Shown in pieces: positions 45,701-56,176 of a DNA stretch of 64,000 bases. The DNA comes from Phanerodontia chrysosporium. Lineage: Eukaryota > Basidiomycota > Agaricomycetes > Polyporales > Phanerochaetaceae. The stretch is from the NCBI GenBank assembly GCA_001910725.1, contig MJGA01000006.1, positions 124,001 to 188,000 of the forward strand, read 5' to 3'. How positions within the stretch are numbered: position 1 is the stretch's first letter; each line of letters opens with the position of its first letter. The position numbers were made by a program, and so were the translations under genes. The notes under the pieces were generated by a model. That model had not been told where the DNA came from, made no database searches, and saw nothing but the letters and a program-made list of their open reading frames with translations.

Positions 45701-46658
45701 GGCCCGTGGAAACGATTGGCGCATGGTCAAGTTCGCGGGCGCCCTTAAGAGTGATCTGAAGTTTGCCGGATAACGGCTTATTTCGCAGATTATCCTTTCT
45801 CTCTCCGTCCACGCCGGGGCCTGCGGGGCCTGGAGCAGCTGGAGGATAGTTAAGCGCGGAGACAGAGGCTAGAACGGCGCCACATACCATCGTCCTCGTC
45901 CTCCTCATTATCCATAATGTGCAGAGTCTTGTAGCGTTTCAATGCGGTTTGCAGCAGCTGTATCTTACGCTCACTCTCTACGCGCTTGCTCTCCGCGTCA
46001 GCCTTCGACCTCTTGTCGCCTTCTTGTTGGTATAGTTTAGCCATCTTGTCTATACCCTTCTTGTATTGCATCTCGACCTGAAGCTTGAACTCGAGTTGAT
46101 GAAGCATCCGGGAGATCTTTGCTGTGGTATGAGGCGTGTCTGCCTTGATCAGATCCAGATTGGTATATGTTTTCGGCTTGGGGGCATCGAGAGGGGAATC
46201 GTAAGAACCACCGCCACCGAGGGGACGCATCTCCGGTGACGCGGGACCACGCGAGTCGGGACGACCACCATAACTGGAGGAAGCAGAGGACTTGAGAGAT
46301 GATGCACGACGTGAGTGGACAGTAGCAATGTGAATATCTGAGCGAGTACGTACCTGGCCAGCCATACTCCCTGATCTGGAGTGATCACCGCGCTGCGACT
46401 GCATCATTTTGCGAGACTGCAGCTCGCGTAGGGTGTCCTCGAAATAGGAGAGCGAACGCTCTCCCTCCCTGATGGCGGCATCGGTGCGCCTTAGCACTTC
46501 GGGGTTGTTGGTAGCTTGGCGTAGGAGCTGGGATGCCTCTAGGACCTTGCGCTCTGTCTGGATACGTTTGTAGACATCCTGGATCTTCTGGTCCAGCTCA
46601 TGCGCCTGTGCTGCGTCGTTAGGGACGGGGGTGGGGGCGAGGCAGAGGACATTACCAT
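42725..46658 (-). CDS. PKC1: Protein kinase C (Pkc1), cell-wall integrity kinase
   Basis: AGC kinase downstream of Rho1 in cell-wall integrity signalling. Domain order is the fungal Pkc1 one: two HR1 coiled coils (about 46600-46030; [20 protein letters not shown] and a second ending KTLHIMDN), a C2-like domain (about 45780-45440), two C1 zinc fingers ([20 protein letters not shown], about 45060; and [20 protein letters not shown], about 44760), a Gln/Pro-rich linker with polyglutamine (about 44030), then the kinase ([64 protein letters not shown]). DYG in place of DFG is normal for Pkc1. The C-tail ends with the hydrophobic motif [15 protein letters not shown] at 42725. The first coding exon is the ATG alone (46656-46658), joined by a 50-nt intron to GCG CAT GAG. 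The 226-bp spacer to the next gene is a divergent promoter. Confidence 0.95.
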
Positions 46659-46884
46659 AGCCACTCAATCAGAAATGCCGCACCAGGTCTGGCGGGGGAG
46701 ATGGACGTTCAAGACAGAGGATCGAGAGGCCTTTGAATGCTTTGGCAGTCGTTGCCGGAGGGGCGGTGATCTGTGTGCGCTTGCTTGCCTATCCGTACTG
46801 CCGCATTGGGCTTATCGGCGAAATTAATCCGCTAACCTGAAACCCAAGTCCAATATCCTCCGTGTCCGCGTTTCGTCCGCGACC

Positions 46885-49058
46885 ATGCCTACCATCCTCT
46901 ACACCTCTGCTGTGCGGGAGGCATGCGACGGCTTTTCGCTGTCTTTGACGATGCAACATATGCTGCTCTTTGGCGACGACGACGGCTCTCAAGTACACTC
47001 CGCCAAGGGCCGGATTCCTAACATCGACATTATCTCTCGCGGCGACGTCGTCCTTTGTTTCTGTGGATTGTCCAATGGCCGCCCAGTGCTTGCTCCAGCT
47101 ATGGAAGCCTCTGCTCCTGCACGACGTATACAGGCTTACCTGAAAATGGCGCGTCACCTCTCGGAATGATATATGCGCCTTGCTGAACCTCTGTACCCGG
47201 TAGAATGCACAGAGGCTTGGTTTCAGCACAGTTTCTAAGCTATACATCGACGACGACGGCGTAGCAAAAGGTATGGATATCTAGCCACCTCGATTGCTGA
47301 TATCAAATGTCGCTGCAGTCAATATGACACCTTCCACACCCTACGAGCCTGAAGCAGGTTATCGTGTGGCATATTTGTTAAAGGTCACGGTAACCATCGC
47401 TTTTCGCTCCCAAGGCGAAACCGCAGGTAGGCATCTACATATTCCGATCGTTTCCTGCATTTTAAACCCTTGTTAATGCAGGTCATTGCGTCTTCTCAGA
47501 GCAAATGTATCTACCTTCGGAGACAGCCTTCGACCGCTTGGTGGACAAATTTGTCTCCATTCATCTCGTGAGGCAAGTGACGGTTGCCAGGTCCAAGTCC
47601 CTTAAGTCCGTTAACGACGCTCTACAGGAGGTATCCGTTAATTTTCGGATCCTTGCGCCAGGTGCGACTCGACTCTCTCCACTTTCGGTGATACGGGCTT
47701 ATCCTATGCTCCAGAAACTACAAGCGGAGCGGACGCACTGCTCATCCATCTCCAATAGTGTACTGCGAATTTCGGAGCGATCCCCGAACGATCTATTCCG
47801 AGCCGAAACCGCGAAACTACTCACCGTTGGTCCCAAATTTTTGCATCTCCTTGACATCGCTGACACTTATAGCGCATACAATCAGCGATTAGACCGGAAG
47901 TTGTCCAGAGAAGCCCAGAATCTGAGTGCGGCCTATTGCCGACATGCGGATATCGATGCAGTTGGAGTTCATACTCGTCCCTCACCTTCAGACGGCGCAG
48001 TGGCGAAGGACGTGATTCCTTATGCATTGTCCCGTATCCTCCGTTCCCATATTCGACCCGCACGTTTCAAGGTTCGTCCTTGCGGAACTGGCCCAATCTC
48101 TCCTCCGTGCTCATTCGCGGGCTGCAGGCTGTGGGGAATATCGCACAGTGCCCCCACAATCTCGAGCCGTCGGATGAGTTTCCCTTCACGAGAATCGATG
48201 ATCGCAATGTGGCTGTGCCGTCTATGTCGAAGAGCTTTCAGACAATAACATGGGACGACCTGCCTGCTGGTCTGCCTGATCCACCCCCGGACGTCGATAT
48301 CTGTCCAAGTATAGACCACTCTGCCGTACCGACCGAAGATTGTCATTCTATTCTTGGCGACGAAAGCGACACAGACGACTTAGCACCTCCTATCTGGGAC
48401 AAGCCTCTTGTCAGCGAACTCTGCTCTGACAGCGACGAATGCTGGGATCTCGACGACGCCGAATCGGTACTTATGCCTGACGACATGTACGACAGCGCAT
48501 CAGCAGAGCTTCCATCTAGCCCTGTCTGTTCCCGAGACAGCTCCCAATCCGATACACTAGACGTAAGTTCCGCCCACCCCTCTATCGCTTATGTCTAACA
48601 GGTGGCGCCCCCAGACACCAAGTGAAAGTCAACATGGTGCCTTCCCTGAGGAGCTGCTTGTCCTGGATGACTCGGAAGGGCTCCTGTGGTCCCTAAACGA
48701 CACGTCTCTTGAGTCTGCTACGCTTAATATCCGCGGCAAGCACCCACGATGCTATCATCAAGACCTGCTAGACTCGGACGATGACTTGCCTCTGCCTAGT
48801 GCTGGAACCCACAGCGATACTAACCGTGACATCATGGACGTTTTCGATACGCTCTCTGACCCTGAAGAGCCTCCGGAGCCTGCTATCCAGCAGAACGAGC
48901 CTGCCGCCGACTTATACTGGCTTTTGCGCGACGAAGACGACGCAGCGTACATGCACCACGATGCAACATCATCCGGCACAAGTCCAGAACTGGTGTATTT
49001 TGACGAGGACGGGGATCTCCTGATGTATGATGAGGATGCTGCGCATTTCACTTTGTAA
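46885..49058 (+). CDS. Hypothetical acidic, Ser/Asp-rich protein (exon structure unsure)
   Basis: I do not recognise this gene. An ATG at 46885, 226 bp from PKC1, opens a 94-codon frame (MPTILYTSAVREACDGFSLS). A second block (about 47320-48070) contains two exons joined by a clear GT-AG intron (about 47429-47480) and looks coding. From about 48110 to 49058 the sequence encodes a strongly acidic, Ser-rich region (DESDTDDLAPPIWD, DSDECWDLDDAES, YFDEDGDLLMYDEDAAHFTL) that ends at a stop before the convergent spindle-pole gene. Between the blocks the frame changes and I could not find splice sites that clearly fit at about 47170-47290, 48060-48110 and 48564-48600. It could be one gene with one-base errors or two genes. 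The acidic tail resembles a disordered interaction region; no domain name is justified. Confidence 0.45.
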
Positions 49059-49391
49059 CACATGTCTATGTAATGGTAGCGTCGCACCGTCTGCGAATTC
49101 AATGACTTGAGCTCCCCATGGAAAACAGCTTCCGCAGAAAAATGCTTGGCGTGTGTGCGGCAGTCGTTACGGTTCTCCAAACGACACAAAACAGTGTTCA
49201 ACGACCGATCTGTGAGGCATTGCCTCAAGGCATGTGGAGTGCTGGCACACTGTCAGGAGGTATTGAGGTGTCCATTCGGAAGAGAAAAAAAAACTAGAAG
49301 AATTACACTATAAAACACGAGGTTATCGTACGCTTGTGTTCATGTTTTGGAAACGCGACGGGAAATGTCACAGTGCCAGTTGTCTATGGTG
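49059..49391. other. Convergent 3' spacer
   Basis: 333 bp between two converging stop codons. Contains an A-run near 49287 but nothing else of note. Confidence 0.45.
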
Positions 49392-52300
49392 CTATGGTTG
49401 TTGCTGCTGCCGGCCGCCCTGCGAGCGCACCCAGGCTGAGGTAGACGTGGGCATCCCACTGGCACCCGCCTCAGGCAGGGGTTTGTCGCCATACGTGAGG
49501 AGATCGTACAACGACGCAATCTGGTCGCCCTGCACGTAATGATCGGTCAGGCCCATCAGAGTACCAGCAGAATAAGAGCACACACCTTTTGTTCCAAGAC
49601 ATCGATGACCTCGCGCAAGTGCTCCGCGAGTACGTTACGCTTCGCGACGTTCGAGACCGGGTCAATGACTTTGTACTGGTCGGCGAGCTCGATATAGATC
49701 CTGTGTAATATCCTCGGTCAAAATAGCGTCGAGAGAGAGACATGCTGAAGAACATACCCTTTGTAATGCGTGAAGTCGTCCTCAAGCTCGCGAAGGACCC
49801 TCGCGAGAACCGTCTGAGGCGGCAACCGCTCGTCATCCGCACGCTCCTTGCCCTTCCTTGCGCGTCCCTCTTCTACGCCTTCGACAAAGCCCTCATCCTC
49901 TGCATCACCGTGCAGATGCTGCCCGGCAGGCCGCGTCGCCTTCCGCTGCTGGCGCGCCGCAGCAGCGCGCGCACGCCGGTTGCACACCGTGCATGTGTCC
50001 GCGTTGTGGTCCGGTGCCGAGAAGAACAGCTTCTCGAGGTACTCGCCTCGGATTTTGGGGAAGGGTGCCTCAGCGGGTGCTGCTGCCGGGGCGGTTGTAG
50101 GCCTTGACGGGCCTGGCGCCTGGCGCTGTCGCAGTTCGGGGGAGGCAGCGCGCGGAGGTGGCGCAGGGTCTCGCGAGTATGATGACGAAGGGACAGGTGC
50201 GGTAGGTCGACGAACGGGAGAGGGTGCTCGTCGGGTTTCCCGTGCTGCGCTTCGGATCGACGTGTCCGAGCCTCTGCTTCGGGGGCGTGAAGGCGGGATC
50301 TCGTCTTCAGAGCCCTCGCTGTCCGTGTGGTAGCCCCGCGCGCGTCCGGCGGCAAAGGACGGCTCGACGGCTGAATGCGCCGATGCAGACAGGGACCGCT
50401 CGTAGCGACGCTCTGACACCTCTTCAGAGATACGAGTGAGCTCTGCAGAATCCAGCCAGGGACGCGTATTTGCGCCGGCTGTAATCGGAGAGGAGCCGAT
50501 TGTGGCGAGGTCGGTGCGGTCAGCATGAACAGGTTGGCGGCGGTGCGGAGACGGTCGGGGCGAAGGTGTGGAACGGCCAGCGGACGACTCGTCACCAGCA
50601 TCCGATTCATCATCGGCCAAGTGCTCCTCCTCTTGCTGTTCCTCAGGTTGCCTGACATCAACTTCTATGAGAGAATGAGAACGTGAGTGGTCCAGTGAGC
50701 GAGACTGCTCCATGGATTGCTCACGTGCTTCCTTCCGTTCCTTCAGGCCTTCCTCGACGACGCCGCGCAACACCTCCACCTCGCCACCCAGACGCTCAAC
50801 CTCCTGGCGCAGTTGGTTGATTTCGTGACTCTTTTCCTTTAGAGCTCGCACGTCCGAGTCACGCAATGTCCGCAGCTCTTCCAGCAGCCGAGAGTGGTCG
50901 GACAGCTCGGCAGTCAGACGAGTCAAATGCGAGCGCAATGTAGAGATCAAAGCCTCGAGAGCTGTTTAAATTGTGGTCAACACCGTGCAGACTGTCTCTG
51001 GATACAGGCCTACCTTTCTTCTCTTCCACTGCCTCCTTGTACCTTCGGATGTCTTCATCGGTGTCTTGAGATGGAGCAGGTCTCGAGGACTTTGCACGAG
51101 CGCCGCGAGCCGCCTTCTCTTGCATAACTTGCGGATCGAAGTCTTCACGCTCGAGAACTTTGGTGCGTTCTTTGGCCACCTCCTTCTTGCATTCCTCCAG
51201 CTCCAACTCCAGCTCTCGGACGCGCCGACGCGAAATACTGTTTTCCGTCTCAAGATGCGCGATCTTAGACTGAACGATGTTCAGTGTGGTGGCAAGCCGC
51301 ACTGAAATCAAGTCAGCAGTTCGTTCATACGGCGCTGCGACGCCTGCTCTCACCATCGATCTCGCGATCTTCCCTTCCATCGTAGCCCTTGTATTCCAGG
51401 CCAACCTTCATTGGTGATCCAACGGCACTCGTAATTCCAGTGACATCGGGCAGGTAGATCTTCCCGTTTCTGTACGGAGTGCGAGAGCCCGCATTGCGAA
51501 GTGCAGAGGCACGCGGAGGGTTTGGCTCCTGGGGGTCACTGACAGCCGTCTTCGACGGCGCCTTCGCGTTCTTAGTAGTCTTTCGGTCGCGTACAGTGCT
51601 TTGTGCCGCAGCGCCGACGTGTGCCTCGAATTCCCTTGCCTCTCGCGCGAACTTGGCATGCGCGTTGTCGTCGCTCTGGGGAGTAGGGGGCATGACATTC
51701 ACTTCTGGCTCCAGCGGCGCGTATGAGAGCGACTGCTGAGCATAGGACCCCCGACTACGTGACCTGGGCGTGGGGACGTCGTCTTCGGGTCGGTCTCGAC
51801 AGTGGCAGCCTGCCGACGCGTAGACGGCACCTTTGGTTGGCGGGTCGACGCGGAGCGACCTTTGCCCGGCGCTGAGACGTGCACCGCCGGCGACTGGGGG
51901 CGGCGGGGCCGTTTAGGAGAGAATGCGACGTGGTTCAGAGCATCGGAAAGCTTGGGGCGCGGGGATAGGGGAGTATTGGGTCGTGACGAGCTGGAGGCGG
52001 TGCTTGGAGAACGGATGCTGGCAGTGGGAACAGGGACGCGTCCAGCTTGGAACACTTCATCGAGCTCGGCGCTATCGTCGACGACGAGTGGATCGTTGAA
52101 ATCTACGGTGGCATTTGTCTGGGGGAACGATGACATGTAAGACGGGAAGTAGGCAGTGTCTCGACAGGCTGCATCACGTTCCCAAGGTTCTACCACCAGC
52201 AAAAGAAAATACTCACGAGATGTCTAGAGCGTGTTGTGTTGGGGTCGAGGGCAGAGAAATTAGCGTTGAAGCCGGCGATGATGCCTGTGAGGGGGCGATC

Positions 52301-52708
52301 GGGATCATACTCTGCCCCGCTCATGCTGACATCCCGACGAGTCCCCCGACCTGCAAGACCCGCACTGATGGTCAACGCGCTCGCATGGTGTGCAGCGGTG
52401 GAGATAGTCCTGTTTCCATATGGGCTGATACCGTTCTCGTCGTCGCCCGTGCGATATGACCAGGGGTGGTACTGGCTCTCGTCGTCTGGTTCAAGATGGT
52501 CTCTAGACATGTGGTCAAACGAAGCAAAGCCTTCAAAGGGTCCAGGGCCTGAGTTATGTCTCGGGTATTCGACGTCAGAGTCGCCCGGCGTGGATGAGAG
52601 ATGCAGGGAAAGGTCTGTGTGCTGGAGGTTCTGTTCAAGTTGAATACGATTTTGCTCGAGTTCGTCGCCTGGAATGCTGAGCTCCAGCGACCCCGACCGC
52701 ACAGACAT
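49392..52708 (-). CDS. Spindle-pole-body protein with Cep57-type microtubule-binding domain (Ppc89-like)
   Basis: Large, mostly disordered and coiled-coil protein. N-terminal region (52708-51350) is Ser/Pro-rich with many SP/TP sites. A first coiled coil (about 51310-51130, HLETENSISRRRVRELELEL) and a second (about 50950-50720, RLTAELSDHSRLLEELRTLR and INQLRQEVERLGGEVEVLRG) follow, then a phospho-site-rich linker and a conserved CxxC segment (HNADTCTVCNRRARAA, about 50010). The C-terminus (about 49800-49480; VLARVLRELEDDFTHYK, IYIELADQYKVIDPVSNVAK, VLEQKGDQIASLYDLL) fits the Cep57 microtubule-binding domain shared with fission-yeast Ppc89. A structural role at the spindle pole body is therefore likely. 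It shares a 178-bp divergent promoter with ORC2, containing CACGTGAT. Confidence 0.75.
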
Positions 52709-52886
52709 ATATCAGGTGTCGCCGAGCGTGTTCTGTGAAAGATAGTAACGAATGAGAGAACAAGGAGTGGAGGCGGCTGGCGAGACGAACCAAGTCGCGA
52801 AACCCGCACTGAACAAGGTCAGACATCACGTGATCGCCGCATGCTCGCGGCCACAGGCTTCGCGACTCCTTTGCTCTACCGCTCTC
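52709..52886. promoter_or_regulatory. Divergent promoter, SPB protein / ORC2
   Basis: Only 178 bp separate the two start codons. ATCACGTGAT at 52825-52834 is a perfect 10-bp palindrome, 117 bp from one start and 53 bp from the other. Confidence 0.6.
52827..52834. promoter_or_regulatory. CACGTGAT element
   Basis: Core of the palindrome ATCACGTGAT in the SPB protein/ORC2 promoter. Same 8-mer as at 7411, 13341 and 28878. Confidence 0.5.
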
Positions 52887-54199
52887 ATGTCGTCTACTGA
52901 AGACTCGGTATCAGACGGAGAATTCTCTGATGATCTTGGCTATGGCCACGCCGCCCTCGCGACCACATCTTTTGACCAGTATTTCGCGCAGAACCACAAG
53001 TCGACGCGCACTTCGAAGAACGTCTTCTCTGACCTCTTGACGCCTCTTACCGCCGAACAATACACTACAGCCATCGAGAATTCGGCATATAAGAAAGACG
53101 TTAAGGTCCCATGGCTTGATGCTGGCCGCGATCTGTTATTCTCTCGCTTTCTAGTGCAGCTCGAGGGAGGCTTTAACCTGCTGCTGTACGGCGCAGGATC
53201 CAAACGCGAGATCCTCAACGCGCTCGCCAGACGCGTCCACAGCAAACGGAAGGACGTTCTGGTTGTTAACGCTTTCAATCCGGATTCTCCATAAAGGACC
53301 TGCTTGCGTCCATTGAGAGCATACCCGCTCTGCAAGAGAGTGAAGCCTCAGGATCCGGCATAGAGGCACAGACACGGCGAATACACAAGTTCTTCCAGTC
53401 CTCCAAGCAGGACCTGTACCTCATCATCCACAACATCGACGCACCGGCTCTGCGCAAGAGCCAAGCGCAGTCCTGCCTCTCAATCCTCGCAAGCAACCCT
53501 CGAATACACGTCGTCGCGTCCGCAGACAACATAGCGTTCCCGCAGCTGTGGTCCCTCACCGATATCTTCTCGCCCAAGACCGCATCAGAAACGTCTGGCG
53601 CACCCTCGGCGAGTTACTCTTGGCTCTTCCACGACGTCACCACGCTCGCGCCGTACGACTTCGAGACGTCCTTCGCGGACCGCTCGTCCATCCGGGGGGC
53701 CTCGCAAGCCGCGTCCGCGCGCACACAAAAAGAGGTCCCGGGCACGACCGCGGCGGGGCTCCTCACGGAGGTCGCCGCGCGGCACATCCTCGCGTCCGTC
53801 ACGCAGAAGGCGAAGAAGCTCTTCGTGCTGCTCGGCACGCAGCAGCTCGCGCGCATGGCCGAGGCGGAGGGCGGCGCGCAGCCGGATGCGCAGCAGAGCG
53901 CGTTCGACTACAGCATGCTGTTCAACGCGGCGCGCGAGAACTTTGTCGCGACGAACGACACGGCGATGCGTGCGCTCATGGGGGAGTTCAAGGACCACGG
54001 GCTCATGGTGTCGGTCACGCTAAACACGGGGGCAGAGGCGATATGGATTCCGCTCAGGAAGGACGCGTTGGAGAAGCTTGTGCAGGAGGCTCGGAACAAT
54101 CCAATTGAGTGTCGCGCGAGCATTGGCTGGTTCGAGGAACATGCATGCCTGGTCGATGAGGTTACCAATGGCCACGAGCCAAACTCAGCACTACGATGA
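52887..54199 (+). CDS. ORC2: Origin recognition complex subunit 2 (one-base frameshift)
   Basis: Core subunit of the origin recognition complex, nuclear and essential. N-terminal region short and acidic. Conserved ORC2 core: VFSDLLTPLTAEQYTTAIEN, LQLEGGFNLLLYGAGSKREI (the family's vestigial P-loop-like turn), KRKDVLVVNAFNP, then LYLIIHNIDAPALRKSQAQS, RIHVVASADNIAFPQLWS, and the winged-helix part with DHGLMVSVTLNTGAEAIWIP near the end. At GG 53282-53283 the frame breaks inside the conserved N-A-F-N-P-x-F-S-I-K-D segment; one extra G restores FNPGFSIKDLLASIE and the frame then runs to 54199. An essential single-copy gene with one base missing in a conserved motif points to a sequence error. Nearly intronless. 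Confidence 0.93.
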
Positions 54200-54452
54200 C
54201 TGCTGTCGCTTGACTATAGAAGTCAGCAAGCCAGACACCGCAGGCTCATTCCCCTCTCATTCCGCAATAAAGGAACTGGATAGTGTCAGCTTCGCCAGAG
54301 GACGCTTCGACGAGCTTCACAACTGACGGCCCAGTGAGCAGCGTCACTCATGAAGGAGCCTCAGTCAGCGATTCAACGTTATACATACCCAATGGAGCCT
54401 AGGGCCCTTATCCAAGCTATAATACACTTTCCTTTCCACATGACAAACACCT

Positions 54453-55988
54453 TTACTCAACCTTTGGGATCTCCAATCCAGCAGCACGCGCCACGCTGAT
54501 GGTATTCTCCGCCTGCAGCTCGTCAGCGACAGCACACGGCCACACTCCCAGACGCACTCACCTGCCGGATCATCGGCTGGTCAATCATCTCGATACCACC
54601 ATCGTCCGTCGCGAGGCCTGCGGCGCCGCGCTGCTGGCTGTGCGCCTCTTCCATCTGGCGGAGAATGCGCGCTGCGCGGAGAATCTCTGGATGCCTGCGT
54701 CAGGGGGACGGCGCGGAAAAGGGGTATGCGCTGACACGTGCCTTTGGCCGTAGGGAGGAACGAGGACTGGATCACCTCGACTTGGCCGGGGTGTATGGCT
54801 TGCTGTGCGGAGATGTCAGATATGCGGTGCGGAGTGTCGGAGGGAGGCGGGTGTACCTTGCCGGTGAAACCCAGTCGCCGGCCATCGGTGCACTCTTCCT
54901 TCAGATAGTCAAGGTCCTTGTAGTCGACACAGACCTGGATAGTTGGATATGTTATGGCGTATGTGCTACTAGAAATATATGTGACGCACCATGTCAATAG
55001 ACTCGAGCCCAAACGCGCGAGCCGTGATGGCAATTTGCGACCGGGTGTAGAGCAACTCGAGGCGATTCTTCGTGCGAATGATCATGGTATCCGCGCAGTC
55101 TGCGCTGCATTAGCTCAACGTCTGGAAGACTGCTCAGAAGCACGTACAGTCTTCTGCCGCGAACTATGATGGGATGAGCACCGTATATCCAGCCCCGTGC
55201 GAGACCGTACGTACCAGCAGCGCGGTAAGCCTGCCGCCGAGTATGGGCCCGAAGCGCGAGTGCCAACCAGCAATTTGCTGGATATTGCAGAGAGCGCGTG
55301 CACTCTCGATTCCAGCGACAATGTTTACAGGGTCTGGTGTCTCCTTTGTAGAGTTGGCTGCAAGGATGCGCTCCGAAACCGCGTCGAGCTCGGCGACGGA
55401 GTGGACTTTCGGAATGACGAGCGTTCGTATGCAGGATGGCGCAAGCTGTAGCAGGAGATCCGCTCATGCTCGTGGGGAAGAATGGGGTATGCTCACGGCC
55501 TTGGCAATGTCCCCTCTGAAGAAGGGCGTGCTCACGCCGTTAACGCGGACGGCGAGCCGGTCGGGCGGGGGCAGTCCACTGTGCAACCTTTCCTGCGGTA
55601 CAGCCACTCAGTGCGTATTCCAACGCTATAATGGACTCTCGGACGCATACACTAATGAAGTGCGACAGACGGCTGCGTGCGCCCTCCTTGTCGGCGCGGG
55701 TAGGGGGTATACTGTCCTCGAGGTCATACACGATGACATCGGTCTGCGTCACGAGGGATTTGTTCAACATCCGGTCGGACGACGCGGGGACTGCAAGCAG
55801 CGCATCGTGAGCCTGTTGCGAAACGTACGATGTAAGGGATGCACCGCACCGTAGAGGTAGGACCGCTTGGCAAGCGGGGCAGCCGCAGCGGGAGTGCTGT
55901 ACGCGCGAGAGCAGCGCAGCCACCTCTGCGCGCTGCTCTGTCCTGTTTCAGCGCGGGCCAGACGGAAGGTGAGCCGCAGCGAGGCCAT
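54453..55988 (-). CDS. Mitochondrial CitE-like (HpcH/HpaI aldolase) lyase
   Basis: Member of the citrate-lyase-beta-like family, related to mammalian CLYBL (citramalyl-CoA lyase). An Arg/Ser-rich amphipathic N-terminus (MASLRLTFRLARAETGQSSA) is a good mitochondrial targeting peptide. Core motifs: SYLYVPASSDRMLNKSL (split by an intron), DVIVYDLEDSIPP (metal-binding region), LAVRVNGV, LVIPKVHS, NIVAGIESARALCNI, AAEDYCADTMIIRTKNRLEL, GLESIDMVCVDYKDLDYLKE, FTGKQAIHPGQVEVIQSSF. About eight exons; the last begins after the GTGAGT intron near 54510-54560 and ends IPKVE. The CoA-ester substrate cannot be read from sequence. Start codons of this gene and ERG24 are 188 bp apart on opposite strands. Confidence 0.88.
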
Positions 55989-56176
55989 GGTGGTGAGTGC
56001 GCAGTCGCTTGGGTGTGGCGTGTGGGGAAATCAGGGGCAGGATTACCACGGATACTTCCGCATTTGGACATGTCGCGGAAATACCGGCACGCGTCGTACG
56101 ACGAGCGCGTCGCGTTCTCCCACACGACTTAAACCTTGCGCGCAGCCTCTCTCGTCCCTCACGACCCCCGCCCGCG
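55989..56176. promoter_or_regulatory. Divergent promoter, CitE-like lyase / ERG24
   Basis: 188 bp between two opposed starts. No sterol-response element could be assigned with confidence. Confidence 0.5.

Noticed and set aside
46885..47169. HORMA domain (Hop1/Mad2-like) in the unknown gene next to PKC1
   Set aside because: Only a vague helical pattern; the diagnostic HORMA core could not be assembled across uncertain exons.
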